From a virus, in IMG/VR virus record IMGVR_UViG_3300047550_003795, positions 1 through 35,431 of that record: a DNA stretch of 35,431 nucleotides; one strand, 5' to 3'. Shown piece after piece: positions 18,032 to 25,900 of this stretch (within the stretch, counting starts at the first letter, position 1; each line of letters begins with the position of its first letter). The notes beneath the pieces are model-generated. The model was given only the letters and a program-made list of their open reading frames with translations. It had not been told where the DNA came from and did not search any database. The position numbers were made by a program, and so were the translations under genes.

Positions 18032-19045
18032 ATGCCAATAATAAAAGAAACATCTTCTGGCGTAATTGAAACATATGGTGTTCCGAAGGACATTGCAGAT
18101 GCAAATACCACAACCACAACAGCCAGCGGATATGGCACTGAAGTAACATCCGTGAATGTTGGATCTATAAGTTTTCCATATCAATATGATATCATAACCA
18201 CACAGAAGGTTGTTGGAAATGGATATGTCTCGTCTGGATCATCAAGTATCAAGTGCAGTTCTTCCGTCGCACTTCTATCAAGAAATTTTGCATTTACAGC
18301 ACTGAGAAACTCTTCCTTGGAAATGAGTTCCTGCGCAACAAATATCGCGCAAAGAGGAATTTGTGCTCTTTATTCATCAACCGCAACCGTAAAAAATTGT
18401 GTTTCATGTCTATCGGAAGTAAATTACCTATCCGCCAATTGTTCTTCGTTGATATTACAGGCATCTGCATCAATGCTTCCATTCAGATATGGGGTTGACA
18501 CTCAGTATGACTCAAGCGTATCGCTTCAGGATTTTGAGACAGTAACTGCAAATTTTGCTGGAGCATTTGCCATACAGAGTTCCAACATACCAGTTCCAAC
18601 TCATTTCAGAAGCATATACAATTCTTTTGTTGAAAATACATCGTATTCTCTAACTACAAAACCACTTGCTTCAGGTTTTTCTGGGCCAGAGTTTGATTCC
18701 AAGCCATTGAATCTTGTTTGGTCTCAAATAGCATTTGGGGTTGGTATTGCTTCTGGTAGTACTGCTGCAACAAACATACTAGGAACTCCAGTGGCGAGTT
18801 ATAGATATGTTCCATTTTCACATAGTCTTGATTGGTCCAATGTATATCCTGCATCTCTGGTTGCAGCAAGTACAGCGATAAACACACCAGGATTTGTATC
18901 AATGCTAACTAGACCAAGAAACAATTATAGTTCAGTAAAACCACCGGCGACCATATTTAAAGCGGAGGATAACTCGGGGTTGATTGGAACTAATACTGGA
19001 TTGACTGGCGATTTTTCAATATTCGATCTGATAAATTCGCTTTAG
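18032..19045 (+). CDS. Beta-rich structural protein of the fibre cassette, unknown
   Basis: A 337-aa protein that I do not recognise. The N-terminal third is Thr/Ser-rich (IADANTTTTTASGYGTEVTS). Residues about 70-150 show short repeated strands with Ser and Cys (NSSLEMSSCATNIAQRG, STATVKNCVSC, CSSLILQASAS) that look like beta-helix coils similar to those in the upstream 622-aa protein. The rest contains LVWSQIAFGVGIASGSTAATN and ends IFDLINSL. Cysteines are concentrated in the coil region, which is unusual in the window. Only a weak CGGAAA lies before the ATG. Position between two adhesin-type genes suggests a fibre component or partner of the upstream protein (inference). Confidence 0.6.
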   Translation: MPIIKETSSGVIETYGVPKDIADANTTTTTASGYGTEVTSVNVGSISFPYQYDIITTQKVVGNGYVSSGSSSIKCSSSVALLSRNFAFTALRNSSLEMSSCATNIAQRGICALYSSTATVKNCVSCLSEVNYLSANCSSLILQASASMLPFRYGVDTQYDSSVSLQDFETVTANFAGAFAIQSSNIPVPTHFRSIYNSFVENTSYSLTTKPLASGFSGPEFDSKPLNLVWSQIAFGVGIASGSTAATNILGTPVASYRYVPFSHSLDWSNVYPASLVAASTAINTPGFVSMLTRPRNNYSSVKPPATIFKAEDNSGLIGTNTGLTGDFSIFDLINSL

Positions 19046-19061
19046 TCGGGAGAAACTCAAG

Positions 19062-21008
19062 ATGGCTTACAGGCTATGCACGCTAGACGCAGATGGAAAG
19101 ATAACTTCTGTTTCATTGGAAAGTTATGCTGACTCAATAAATCCGGATGTTAGGCTGTCCGCTAATCGAACCAGTTATCATTTCATCAATGAAGATTCAT
19201 TATCATCTTTGTTGACAAGTCCTGTCGTTGGAATTGATGATCAGTCCACGATTTCAATAGGTCAGGATGGATCAGTAGCAATTCGTATTCCCGATTCACC
19301 ACCTTCTATTTTAGCACAATACGATCCAAGAACAGAGGTGGTTCTCTATACACCAGACACACCATTGCAGTTCACTCATGGTGACAGAATTGTGCAGGAT
19401 GTAACTAAAGTAACGACTGTTTACAATTCTCTCGACACAACTACGATACCATACCATTCCACAACACAAAAGAAATTTGGCCTGTCATCGGGTAAATTCA
19501 CAAAAAATATAAACGGATATACTGGTTCTGGCTTGGTTGTTTCAAACATAAGCAAGACGAACTACACGGGCGGATATACCGCACCACACAATAACCTTGC
19601 TGCCAATTCGACTGCCTCATATTCAATGGAGTTGTTTTTTAGACCAGAGAGCATAGCAACAAATTTCACTTTGATGCAGAAGGGTCCAACGGGAGCATCT
19701 GCAAACTGGAAACTTGGATATGATAGTTCCGCAGGATTCCTGCAATTTGCCTGGCAATCCTATGGTTATGCATCCGGATACAACTATTCGGAAAATATAG
19801 TGAATACCGCAGGCTTGACACTGAACACCTGGCATCATGTGGCTGTTTCCGTAATAAGAAATGTAACCTCTGGAACAGGATATCTCATATCGGGATATTT
19901 CAATGGTAAGAATGTGTTTACGCGAAGCGTTACTGCATCCTCTTTTCCGGAGATGAGATATGATAATCCAATATACATCGGATGTGACCATCTTGGAAAC
20001 GAATATTTTGACGGATATATTGACTCGACAAGAGTTCTGGAGTCTGGAAGCACATATGGAATATTCGGAAAAACCGGATATGGATTTCTTCCTCACGCAT
20101 CTGGAACTCTTTCAGTTCCAACCACGCAGGGATTTACAAGAAATCCTGAAACTGCATTCATATTGAACTTCAATGGTATCGAAGGAAGCAGTGCTTTTTA
20201 TGGAGAAAGCAAGGATTTTTTCTCTGGAACAGTGACGAGATTGGCAAACCTTACTCTAGGCCCAACAGGACCAGCATATGCCAACAAGAGTGAAATAGGA
20301 GTAAGGAATGTCGTTCGGTATACTCTGGGTTACACTGGTGCAACTGGATTCTCCGATCCAACTGGTTACAGTCTATCCTATGGACATATAGTTCTTCCTT
20401 ATGTCGCTGCATATGGAAACACCACATCTCATGGTTATGATTTCATATACAATCTGTCTGATGTTTACGATAATGATCTGAGCATAGGAGTTTTCAGACA
20501 GAATTACAGGATAGATGCAGTCTATGATGCAAGTAGATCCCTGGTTGCGATGATAGAAGGTGCATATGGAAACATCGGCTCATGTGGAAGTGTATTTCAG
20601 ACTCAGTACGGTACGAATCCATTCGTAAGGCTTTTTTCAAATGGTGGGGGAATGTCGTATGGAATAGGGTTGTCGCACAATTCCCTGTACATAGATCCAC
20701 TTAATCAGAATACCATGAGGTACATAATGGATAGTGGTTATCTTGCTAGCCAAGGTATAACTGCTTCGACTTATTCATTCATAGATGGTAGAGGAATAAC
20801 CAGAAATATAAATTCTACCGATATGATAAATCTTAGACTTGATCTAATTTCTTATCAAAATAGCCTTATTAATCAAACTGATACAACCATAGCATCGATA
20901 AATTCGGCAGCAACGAAAAATGAAGTTAAGTTTGCCAAACTGAATAAATCTTCTGGCTCCATTTATTCCATAATAAGTCCAAAGGAAGAATTCAATACCT
21001 ACGAATGA
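19062..21008 (+). CDS. LamG/concanavalin-like domain fibre protein
   Basis: A 648-aa protein. Residues about 187-325 have the pattern of a LamG/concanavalin A-like jelly roll: YSMELFFRPES, FTLMQKGPTG, LNTWHHVAVSVIR, GYFNGKNVF, PIYIGCDHLGNEYFDGYIDS. Such domains commonly bind glycans. The N-terminal 110 residues include ISIGQDGSVAIRI and are unrecognised. The C-terminus (MINLRLDLISYQNSLINQ, TTIASINSAATKNEVKFAKL) is predicted by eye to be helical and could be a trimeric coiled coil. GGGAGA eight bases before the ATG supports the start; the stop overlaps the next ATG. It is probably another tail fibre or a decoration adhesin. Confidence 0.7.
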   Translation: MAYRLCTLDADGKITSVSLESYADSINPDVRLSANRTSYHFINEDSLSSLLTSPVVGIDDQSTISIGQDGSVAIRIPDSPPSILAQYDPRTEVVLYTPDTPLQFTHGDRIVQDVTKVTTVYNSLDTTTIPYHSTTQKKFGLSSGKFTKNINGYTGSGLVVSNISKTNYTGGYTAPHNNLAANSTASYSMELFFRPESIATNFTLMQKGPTGASANWKLGYDSSAGFLQFAWQSYGYASGYNYSENIVNTAGLTLNTWHHVAVSVIRNVTSGTGYLISGYFNGKNVFTRSVTASSFPEMRYDNPIYIGCDHLGNEYFDGYIDSTRVLESGSTYGIFGKTGYGFLPHASGTLSVPTTQGFTRNPETAFILNFNGIEGSSAFYGESKDFFSGTVTRLANLTLGPTGPAYANKSEIGVRNVVRYTLGYTGATGFSDPTGYSLSYGHIVLPYVAAYGNTTSHGYDFIYNLSDVYDNDLSIGVFRQNYRIDAVYDASRSLVAMIEGAYGNIGSCGSVFQTQYGTNPFVRLFSNGGGMSYGIGLSHNSLYIDPLNQNTMRYIMDSGYLASQGITASTYSFIDGRGITRNINSTDMINLRLDLISYQNSLINQTDTTIASINSAATKNEVKFAKLNKSSGSIYSIISPKEEFNTYE

Positions 21009-21292
21009 TTTTGCATAGAATTGGTGAAATGTTGACTATAAATGGAGAGAGATTCAACCTCTCCGATCTTGTGAATGTCCTTCCTCAATATGATAAGGGG
21101 AGTCACATTGTTCATTATTATGACGGAAAAAAACATTATGTTTCTGACGGAAGAAAGCAAGTTGGTTGTGGATTGCCATATCCACTAGCGGAAAAAATAA
21201 GTTTTCACATAAACGAGATGAGGATGTGTAGAAGTCAGCGTGAGATGGATGATAAGTATTTTGAGAATTTAAGAAAAGGAACACGCCAATGA
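21005..21292 (+). CDS. Conserved-context small protein, 95 aa, unknown
   Basis: A short gene with ATGA overlaps on both sides (with the LamG-like gene upstream and gp13 downstream), which strongly supports translation. The product begins MILHRIGEMLTINGERFNLS and contains HIVHYYDGKKHYVSDGRK and GLPYPLAEKISFHINEMRM. It is basic, has no obvious signal peptide or membrane segment, and has one Cys near the middle. I do not recognise a family. Its place between fibre genes and the neck gene could mean a small tail or neck component or a fibre-assembly helper; this is inference. Confidence 0.65.
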   Translation: MILHRIGEMLTINGERFNLSDLVNVLPQYDKGSHIVHYYDGKKHYVSDGRKQVGCGLPYPLAEKISFHINEMRMCRSQREMDDKYFENLRKGTRQ

Positions 21293-22059
21293 ACATTTCC
21301 TCAAGAGAACAGTTGAAGGATTATGCCCTTAGACGGCTAGGATTTCCTGTAATTGAAATAAATGTCGATGATGCTCAGGTAGAGGATAGAATAGACGATG
21401 CATTGCAATTCTTCTCACAGTATCATTTTGATGGTGTTGAGGAGGCATATCTTCCATATGTGATAACACAAACTGACATTGATAACAGGTACATAAACAC
21501 GAATAACATATCAACAGGTTCTTCTGGTGGAGAAATAGTAAGCATTGAGAAGGTCTTCATAGTCGATAACGCTGTTCAGAGTGGAATGTTCAGTGTTCAG
21601 TATCAACTCATGTTGAATGACTACTTCAATGGATTTCTAACAGGAACATCGAATCTTAACTACTACGATACTACAAAGCAGTATCTGTCCCTGTTGCAAC
21701 AGTTTCTAAGTCCAGAGAAGCAGATAACATTCAGTCGTGTTACAAACAAACTAAAGATAGAAACATCCTGGTCTGAGACTTTCAAGGCGGGTGACAAACT
21801 GATGGTTCGTGCTTTTGTGGCTCTTAATCCCGAGACATATCCCGAGATATACAACGATATCCTATTGAAACGATATGTTACGGCATTGATCAAGCGACAA
21901 TGGGCTGCGAATCTCAGTAAATTCTCCAATATAGCATTGCCTGGTGGGATGAGATTCGATGCAGCAACGATGTATACAGACGCCACAACAGAACTTCTTG
22001 AAATAGAAAATAGCGTTCAGAGTAAATACGAACTTCCAGTGGATTTCATGGTGGGTTAA
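21289..22059 (+). CDS. 13: Neck protein gp13 (head completion)
   Basis: A 256-aa protein against about 309 aa in T4. gp13 and gp14 form the head-neck complex that seals the filled head and accepts the tail. The N-terminus is the family signature: REQLKDYALRRLGFPVIEIN, then VEDRIDDALQFFSQYHFDGV. Further typical elements are FKAGDKLMVRAF and ETYPEIYNDILLKRYVTALIKRQWAANLSKF, followed by LPGGMRFDA near residues 215-230. The ATG overlaps the stop of the preceding gene (ATGA), and the stop directly abuts the gp14 ATG. Gene order 13-14-15 supports the call. Confidence 0.92.
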   Translation: MNISSREQLKDYALRRLGFPVIEINVDDAQVEDRIDDALQFFSQYHFDGVEEAYLPYVITQTDIDNRYINTNNISTGSSGGEIVSIEKVFIVDNAVQSGMFSVQYQLMLNDYFNGFLTGTSNLNYYDTTKQYLSLLQQFLSPEKQITFSRVTNKLKIETSWSETFKAGDKLMVRAFVALNPETYPEIYNDILLKRYVTALIKRQWAANLSKFSNIALPGGMRFDAATMYTDATTELLEIENSVQSKYELPVDFMVG

Positions 22060-22914
22060 ATGGCAAGAAACAATTACTTCAAGGTTTCTTCCAGAGAATC
22101 GGACCTGTTTCAGCAACTTGTAAGAGAGCAGATACAGATCTTCGGATTTGATGTTCATTATATCTTCAGAAAATTTCAAAATCTTGACTATCTGTTTGGA
22201 GAAGATCCAGTATCAAAATTCAATAAGAGTTTTCAGATAGAGATGTTTGTCAGCAACTATGAGTTCTTTGAGCATCAGAACAAGATAATCGATAAGTTTG
22301 GAATCAACTTGCAAGACTCACTGACACTGATGGTTTCAAAAAAGAGATTTACCGAAGAATCATCCAAGTATGGGACGGATATTGCTCCAAATGAGGGAGA
22401 CATAATTTATTTTCCGGAGTATGGAGGTCTGTATGAGATCAAGTATGTACAGACCAGAAATTCATATTTTGCCTATGAACTATCCTGTGAACTATTCCGT
22501 TACAGTGGTGAAAACATAGACACGAAGATCAAGGAAGTTGATGTTATAGAAAAGAACCTTATGCATCCTGTGAAGAAGTTCACACTATCTGGAACTGGAA
22601 AAACCTTCTATGATGGAGAAACCATATATCAAGGAAACTCGCTGGCAACAAGTACATACAAGGCAACAGTGCTCAATTTCAATGGTGCAAGTGGAGCAGT
22701 TGAAGTTCACAGTGAAGTAGGCTCTCCGTCTATAACCACATATCTGAGTGGCTACTCATCCGGAGTAACTGCATTCTATACAACATATAGTGGAACGGAT
22801 AAGGTCTTCTCTGATTCCATGAATGAAAACACATCGACAATAGAACTCGAAAAGATAACAAAAGATATATTTGATTTTACGGACAAGGATCCTTTCTCCG
22901 AGGGTAACTACTGA
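22060..22914 (+). CDS. 14: Neck protein gp14
   Basis: A 284-aa protein (T4 about 256 aa), partner of gp13 in the neck. The diagnostic pattern is present: QLVREQIQIFGFDVHYI, DYLFGEDPVSKFNKSFQIEM, FEHQNKIIDKFGINLQDSLTL, then NEGDIIYFPEYGGLYEIKYV, which parallels EGDLIYFPMDNSLFEI in T4 gp14. Residues about 180-250 hold a beta-rich stretch (GETIYQGNSLATSTYKATVL) of a type I have seen in other marine T4-like virion proteins. The C-terminus (DFTDKDPFSEGNY) resembles the SPFDNDFMD end of T4 gp14. The start abuts the gp13 stop; the end overlaps gp15 (TGATG). Confidence 0.92.
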   Translation: MARNNYFKVSSRESDLFQQLVREQIQIFGFDVHYIFRKFQNLDYLFGEDPVSKFNKSFQIEMFVSNYEFFEHQNKIIDKFGINLQDSLTLMVSKKRFTEESSKYGTDIAPNEGDIIYFPEYGGLYEIKYVQTRNSYFAYELSCELFRYSGENIDTKIKEVDVIEKNLMHPVKKFTLSGTGKTFYDGETIYQGNSLATSTYKATVLNFNGASGAVEVHSEVGSPSITTYLSGYSSGVTAFYTTYSGTDKVFSDSMNENTSTIELEKITKDIFDFTDKDPFSEGNY

Positions 22915-23573
22915 TGTTCAGGTATTTCTATCACGGAAGCATGAGGAAACTGGTCGTTGCATTCGGTTCTTTATTCGATGATATCTACATCTCAAGGAAG
23001 AATCAGGATGGAAGCGAACAAACCAAAATAAAGGTTCCCATATCCTATGGACCAAAGGAAAAATTCTTCCGCAAGATAGAGGAATTGTCGCAGACTTCAA
23101 GAGAAGCAGTTGAGAACATTCTTCCGAGAATAGGATTTGAAATCACTTCAATGTCATATGATCCAGGCAGAAAAGTAAATAGCCTGAACAGATCCTTTGC
23201 CACCAGAACGGAAACTGGAATCACTGCTGCATATTCCTATAGTGAGGTTCCATACAACATAGATTTCAGTCTGAATGTTATGACAAGAAACATAGATGAT
23301 GGATATCAGATATTGGAACAGATACTTCCGTATTTCACTCCAGATTTCACAGTTACCATGAACTTCACCGAGATAGACAGAAAGGTTGATGTGCCTATAG
23401 TCCTCACATCGGTGAACACCACCGAGGATTATGAAGGAGATCTTGAAACCAGAAGAGTCGTAACACACACTCTCTCGTTCCAGGCTAAGTCCTACATCTT
23501 TGGGCCGATAGTATCAAATAGACTGGTGAGAGAAATAACATTGAACTTCTTTGATTTGGATGGAATGACATGA
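22914..23573 (+). CDS. 15: Tail sheath terminator/stabiliser gp15
   Basis: A 219-aa protein; T4 gp15 is about 272 aa and forms the hexamer that terminates the tail tube and sheath and joins the tail to the neck. The family pattern is clear: MFRYFYHGSMRKLVVAFGSL, FDDIYISRKN, VPISYGPKEKF, IEELSQTSREAVENILPRIGF, YQILEQILPYFTPDFTVTMNF and RRVVTHTLSFQAKSYIFGP. T4 gp15 has an extra Pro-rich tail that is missing here. The start overlaps the gp14 stop by one base, and the stop overlaps a small downstream ORF (ATGA). Confidence 0.92.
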   Translation: MFRYFYHGSMRKLVVAFGSLFDDIYISRKNQDGSEQTKIKVPISYGPKEKFFRKIEELSQTSREAVENILPRIGFEITSMSYDPGRKVNSLNRSFATRTETGITAAYSYSEVPYNIDFSLNVMTRNIDDGYQILEQILPYFTPDFTVTMNFTEIDRKVDVPIVLTSVNTTEDYEGDLETRRVVTHTLSFQAKSYIFGPIVSNRLVREITLNFFDLDGMT

Positions 23574-23701
23574 CAGCAGATGATGTATCTCTCAATTCCT
23601 TTTTGGTCAACTATAAAGTTGGAGCGACCATGATCAATGTTCATGGTCTAACACTAGATCATCTTCTCGGGAGAATAGTGATCGGTATAACAGCAGTGTG
23701 A
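23570..23701 (+). CDS. Tiny ORF (43 aa) between gp15 and gp16, unknown
   Basis: An ATGA overlap with the gp15 stop opens a 43-codon frame that fills the otherwise empty space before gp16. The product reads MTADDVSLNSFLVNYKVGAT, then MINVHGLTLDHLLGRIVIGI, ending TAV. It is mildly hydrophobic at the C-terminus (LLGRIVIGITAV) but too short for a confident membrane call. Support is positional only: translational coupling and complete filling of the gap. It could be a real small protein or simply leader sequence for gp16. I know no homologue. Confidence 0.45.
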   Translation: MTADDVSLNSFLVNYKVGATMINVHGLTLDHLLGRIVIGITAV

Positions 23702-23716
23702 ACTTGGAGTAGTGAT

Positions 23717-24196
23717 ATGAGTAGAATGGATCAAAATCTATCCGAAATATTGAATATGAATCCAGATTCACAGGCAATCGCTGTGAAACCACCAAATGCC
23801 ATTGAGGTCAAAGTGGATATGGATGATGCGGACAAAGATTTCCAAAAGGCAAGGGAAAATCTAAAGGAACTTGTTAATCTCGGATTTCAAGCCATCGATG
23901 GTGTACTTAAGGTTGCGAGCGAGGGAGATTCTCCTAGAGCCTATGAAGTGGTGGCTCAGATGATCAAGGCAGTTGCCGAAACCAACAAAGATCTTGTTGA
24001 ACTTCATCAGAGAATGAAAACCATAAAGCAGGACAAATACGAGACCAAGACTACCAACAATACAACAAATGCAATATTTCTTGGATCAACCAAGGAGTTG
24101 CAGGAACTTATTAATCCAAAGAGAAGTTTTGCGAAAGCATTGCAGGAAACCGATGTGATTATCGATACATCGAAAAAGATCATTGACAATGGCTGA
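23717..24196 (+). CDS. 16: Terminase small subunit gp16
   Basis: A 159-aa protein, close to T4 gp16 (164 aa). gp16 forms rings that recognise DNA and stimulate the gp17 motor. The product is largely helical with long charged heptad-like segments (DADKDFQKARENLKELVNLG, VAQMIKAVAETNKDLVELHQ), typical of the central oligomerisation coiled coil. The C-terminus (NAIFLGSTKELQELINPKR) is an element often seen in T4-type gp16. GGAG at 23706-23709, seven bases before the ATG, supports the start. It overlaps the start of gp17, the usual partner gene. Confidence 0.88.
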   Translation: MSRMDQNLSEILNMNPDSQAIAVKPPNAIEVKVDMDDADKDFQKARENLKELVNLGFQAIDGVLKVASEGDSPRAYEVVAQMIKAVAETNKDLVELHQRMKTIKQDKYETKTTNNTTNAIFLGSTKELQELINPKRSFAKALQETDVIIDTSKKIIDNG

Positions 24197-25847
24197 TACA
24201 AAGAACAACAAGAACTATCTTGGTAATCCCAATCTGAAGGCAACGGATGTTAGGATAGATTGGACAAAAGAGCAACTTGAAGAATACACCAAGTGTTCTA
24301 GAGATCCAATCTATTTCATTCAGAAGTATGTGAAGATCATCTCCTTGGATAGGGGTCTTGTACCGTTCGAACTTTATGATTTTCAAGAGGAGATGGTTCG
24401 AACAATCCATAACAACAGATTCGTGATCGCCAAGTTGCCCCGTCAGAGCGGCAAGTCCACCACGGTCACGGCATACATGCTACATTACATCCTGTTCAAT
24501 CAGAGTGTCAATGTAGCCATACTAGCCAATAAACTAAGCACGGCTAGAGAACTGTTATCTCGCCTAAAATTGGCATATGAATATCTTCCAAAATGGTTGC
24601 AGCAGGGTATTCTTGAGTGGAACAAGGGATCGATTCAACTGGAGAATGGCTCAAGGGTTCTTGCATCAGCCACCTCATCATCTGCCGTCCGTGGTGGATC
24701 CTTCAACATGATCTTCCTTGACGAGTTTGCCTATGTTCCTCAGAATGTGGCAGAGGAGTTCTTCTCCTCAGTCTACCCCACCATCTCGTCAGGTCAGGAG
24801 ACGAAGGTGTTCATCGTCTCCACTCCCCATGGAATGAACCTCTACTACAAGTTGTGGACGGATGCCACCAATCAGCGAAACTCATATATTCCAATCGATG
24901 TGCATTGGTCGGATGTGCCTGGTCGTGATGAGAAGTGGAAGGAAGAGACCATTGCCAATACCTCCGAGGAGCAGTTCCGCACGGAGTTTGAGTGTGACTT
25001 CGTTGGATCCATTCATACCCTGATATCCCCGTCAAAGTTGAAGACCTTGGCATATGTCGATCCGATCTATAAGAACGGAGAAGGGTTCAAGGTCTATGCA
25101 AAGCCAGAGGAGAAGCACACCTATGTCATCTGCGTGGATGTCTCGCGTGGACAGAACATCGACTACTCTGCATTCACGGTCATGGACATCACTACCACTC
25201 CTTACAGATTGGTGGCAACATTCAAGAACAACTCAATGTCACCAATGGTATTTCCCAATGCCATCCATGCTGCGGCAAAGCAATACAACAATGCATATGT
25301 ACTGGTCGAGATCAATGACATGGGTGGCCAGGTTGCCGAGATTATTCACAGTGAACTTGAGTATGAGAACCTATTGTCTGCCACTCTTCGTGGTAGGAAG
25401 GGGCAAGTTCTTGACGGTGGATTCGGCGGTGGAGTAAGTCAGTTCGGAGTCCGCATGAGCGAGGTGGTCAAGAGGACAGGATGCTCCATCCTCAAGTCTC
25501 TAGTTGAGGGGGAGAAGATCGTCATACAGGATTTCGATGTGATCAAGGAGATGTTTGCTTTTGTTGCCAAGAAGAATTCCTTTGAGGCAGAGGTGGGATA
25601 TCACGACGATCTGGTTATGACCCTGGTGATATTTGGTTGGCTTTCCAGTCAGCCATACTTCAAGGATCTTTCTAATCTGGATATTAGAAAGGATATCTAT
25701 CAGGACAAGATCAAGCAGGTGGAAGAAGAGATGACCCCATTTGGATTCGTGGACGATGGTATTGAAGATATGGATGCGGTGGAGAAAACTCCCGATGGAA
25801 CTCTTTGGTTCAAGCAAAGGGAACAGGATATGAATTCCTGGTACTGA
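24189..25847 (+). CDS. 17: Terminase large subunit gp17 (packaging ATPase/nuclease)
   Basis: A 552-aa protein (T4 610 aa). It powers DNA translocation through the portal and cuts the concatemer. Near residues 83-91 is the Walker A motif LPRQSGKST, and near 174-182 the Walker B motif with catalytic Glu, MIFLDEFAY. The motif IVSTPHGMN follows. The RNase H-like nuclease begins at VICVDVSRG (Asp near 317), with VLVEINDMG and a late YHDDLVMTL. All key residues expected are present. The ATG at 24189, inside the gp16 end, is preferred to an in-frame TTG six bases upstream; neither has a strong Shine-Dalgarno. Base composition is odd: several 60-base rows between 24421 and 25560 are 50-62% G+C, against 30-40% in adjacent genes. 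Confidence 0.97.
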   Translation: MADTKNNKNYLGNPNLKATDVRIDWTKEQLEEYTKCSRDPIYFIQKYVKIISLDRGLVPFELYDFQEEMVRTIHNNRFVIAKLPRQSGKSTTVTAYMLHYILFNQSVNVAILANKLSTARELLSRLKLAYEYLPKWLQQGILEWNKGSIQLENGSRVLASATSSSAVRGGSFNMIFLDEFAYVPQNVAEEFFSSVYPTISSGQETKVFIVSTPHGMNLYYKLWTDATNQRNSYIPIDVHWSDVPGRDEKWKEETIANTSEEQFRTEFECDFVGSIHTLISPSKLKTLAYVDPIYKNGEGFKVYAKPEEKHTYVICVDVSRGQNIDYSAFTVMDITTTPYRLVATFKNNSMSPMVFPNAIHAAAKQYNNAYVLVEINDMGGQVAEIIHSELEYENLLSATLRGRKGQVLDGGFGGGVSQFGVRMSEVVKRTGCSILKSLVEGEKIVIQDFDVIKEMFAFVAKKNSFEAEVGYHDDLVMTLVIFGWLSSQPYFKDLSNLDIRKDIYQDKIKQVEEEMTPFGFVDDGIEDMDAVEKTPDGTLWFKQREQDMNSWY

Positions 25848-25900
25848 TTCAAATACCAAAAATCCTACATATCTCATAGATTCATCGGGAGAACACATAA

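Noticed and set aside
20250-20380. Collagen-like GXY repeats in the LamG-like fibre
   Set aside because: Only isolated GPTGP and GATG phrases occur; there is no sustained Gly-X-Y run.
22914-23701. 43-aa ORF as a frameshifted C-terminus of gp15
   Set aside because: gp15 is shorter than in T4, but the small ORF lacks the Pro-rich character of the T4 gp15 tail, and gp15 ends in a clean ATGA overlap.
25054-25437. 127-codon ORF in an alternative + frame inside gp17
   Set aside because: It lies wholly within the nuclease-coding half of gp17 and its product is low-complexity Ser/Thr/Arg/Trp. It is a by-product of the GC-rich codon usage there.
24189-25847. Intron or homing endonuclease in gp17
   Set aside because: The reading frame is continuous through all motifs and no endonuclease gene is present. 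Only the base composition hints at past exchange.
25848-25900. Terminator or promoter between gp17 and gp18
   Set aside because: I found no convincing inverted repeat with a T-run and no TATAAATA-like element in these 53 bases.
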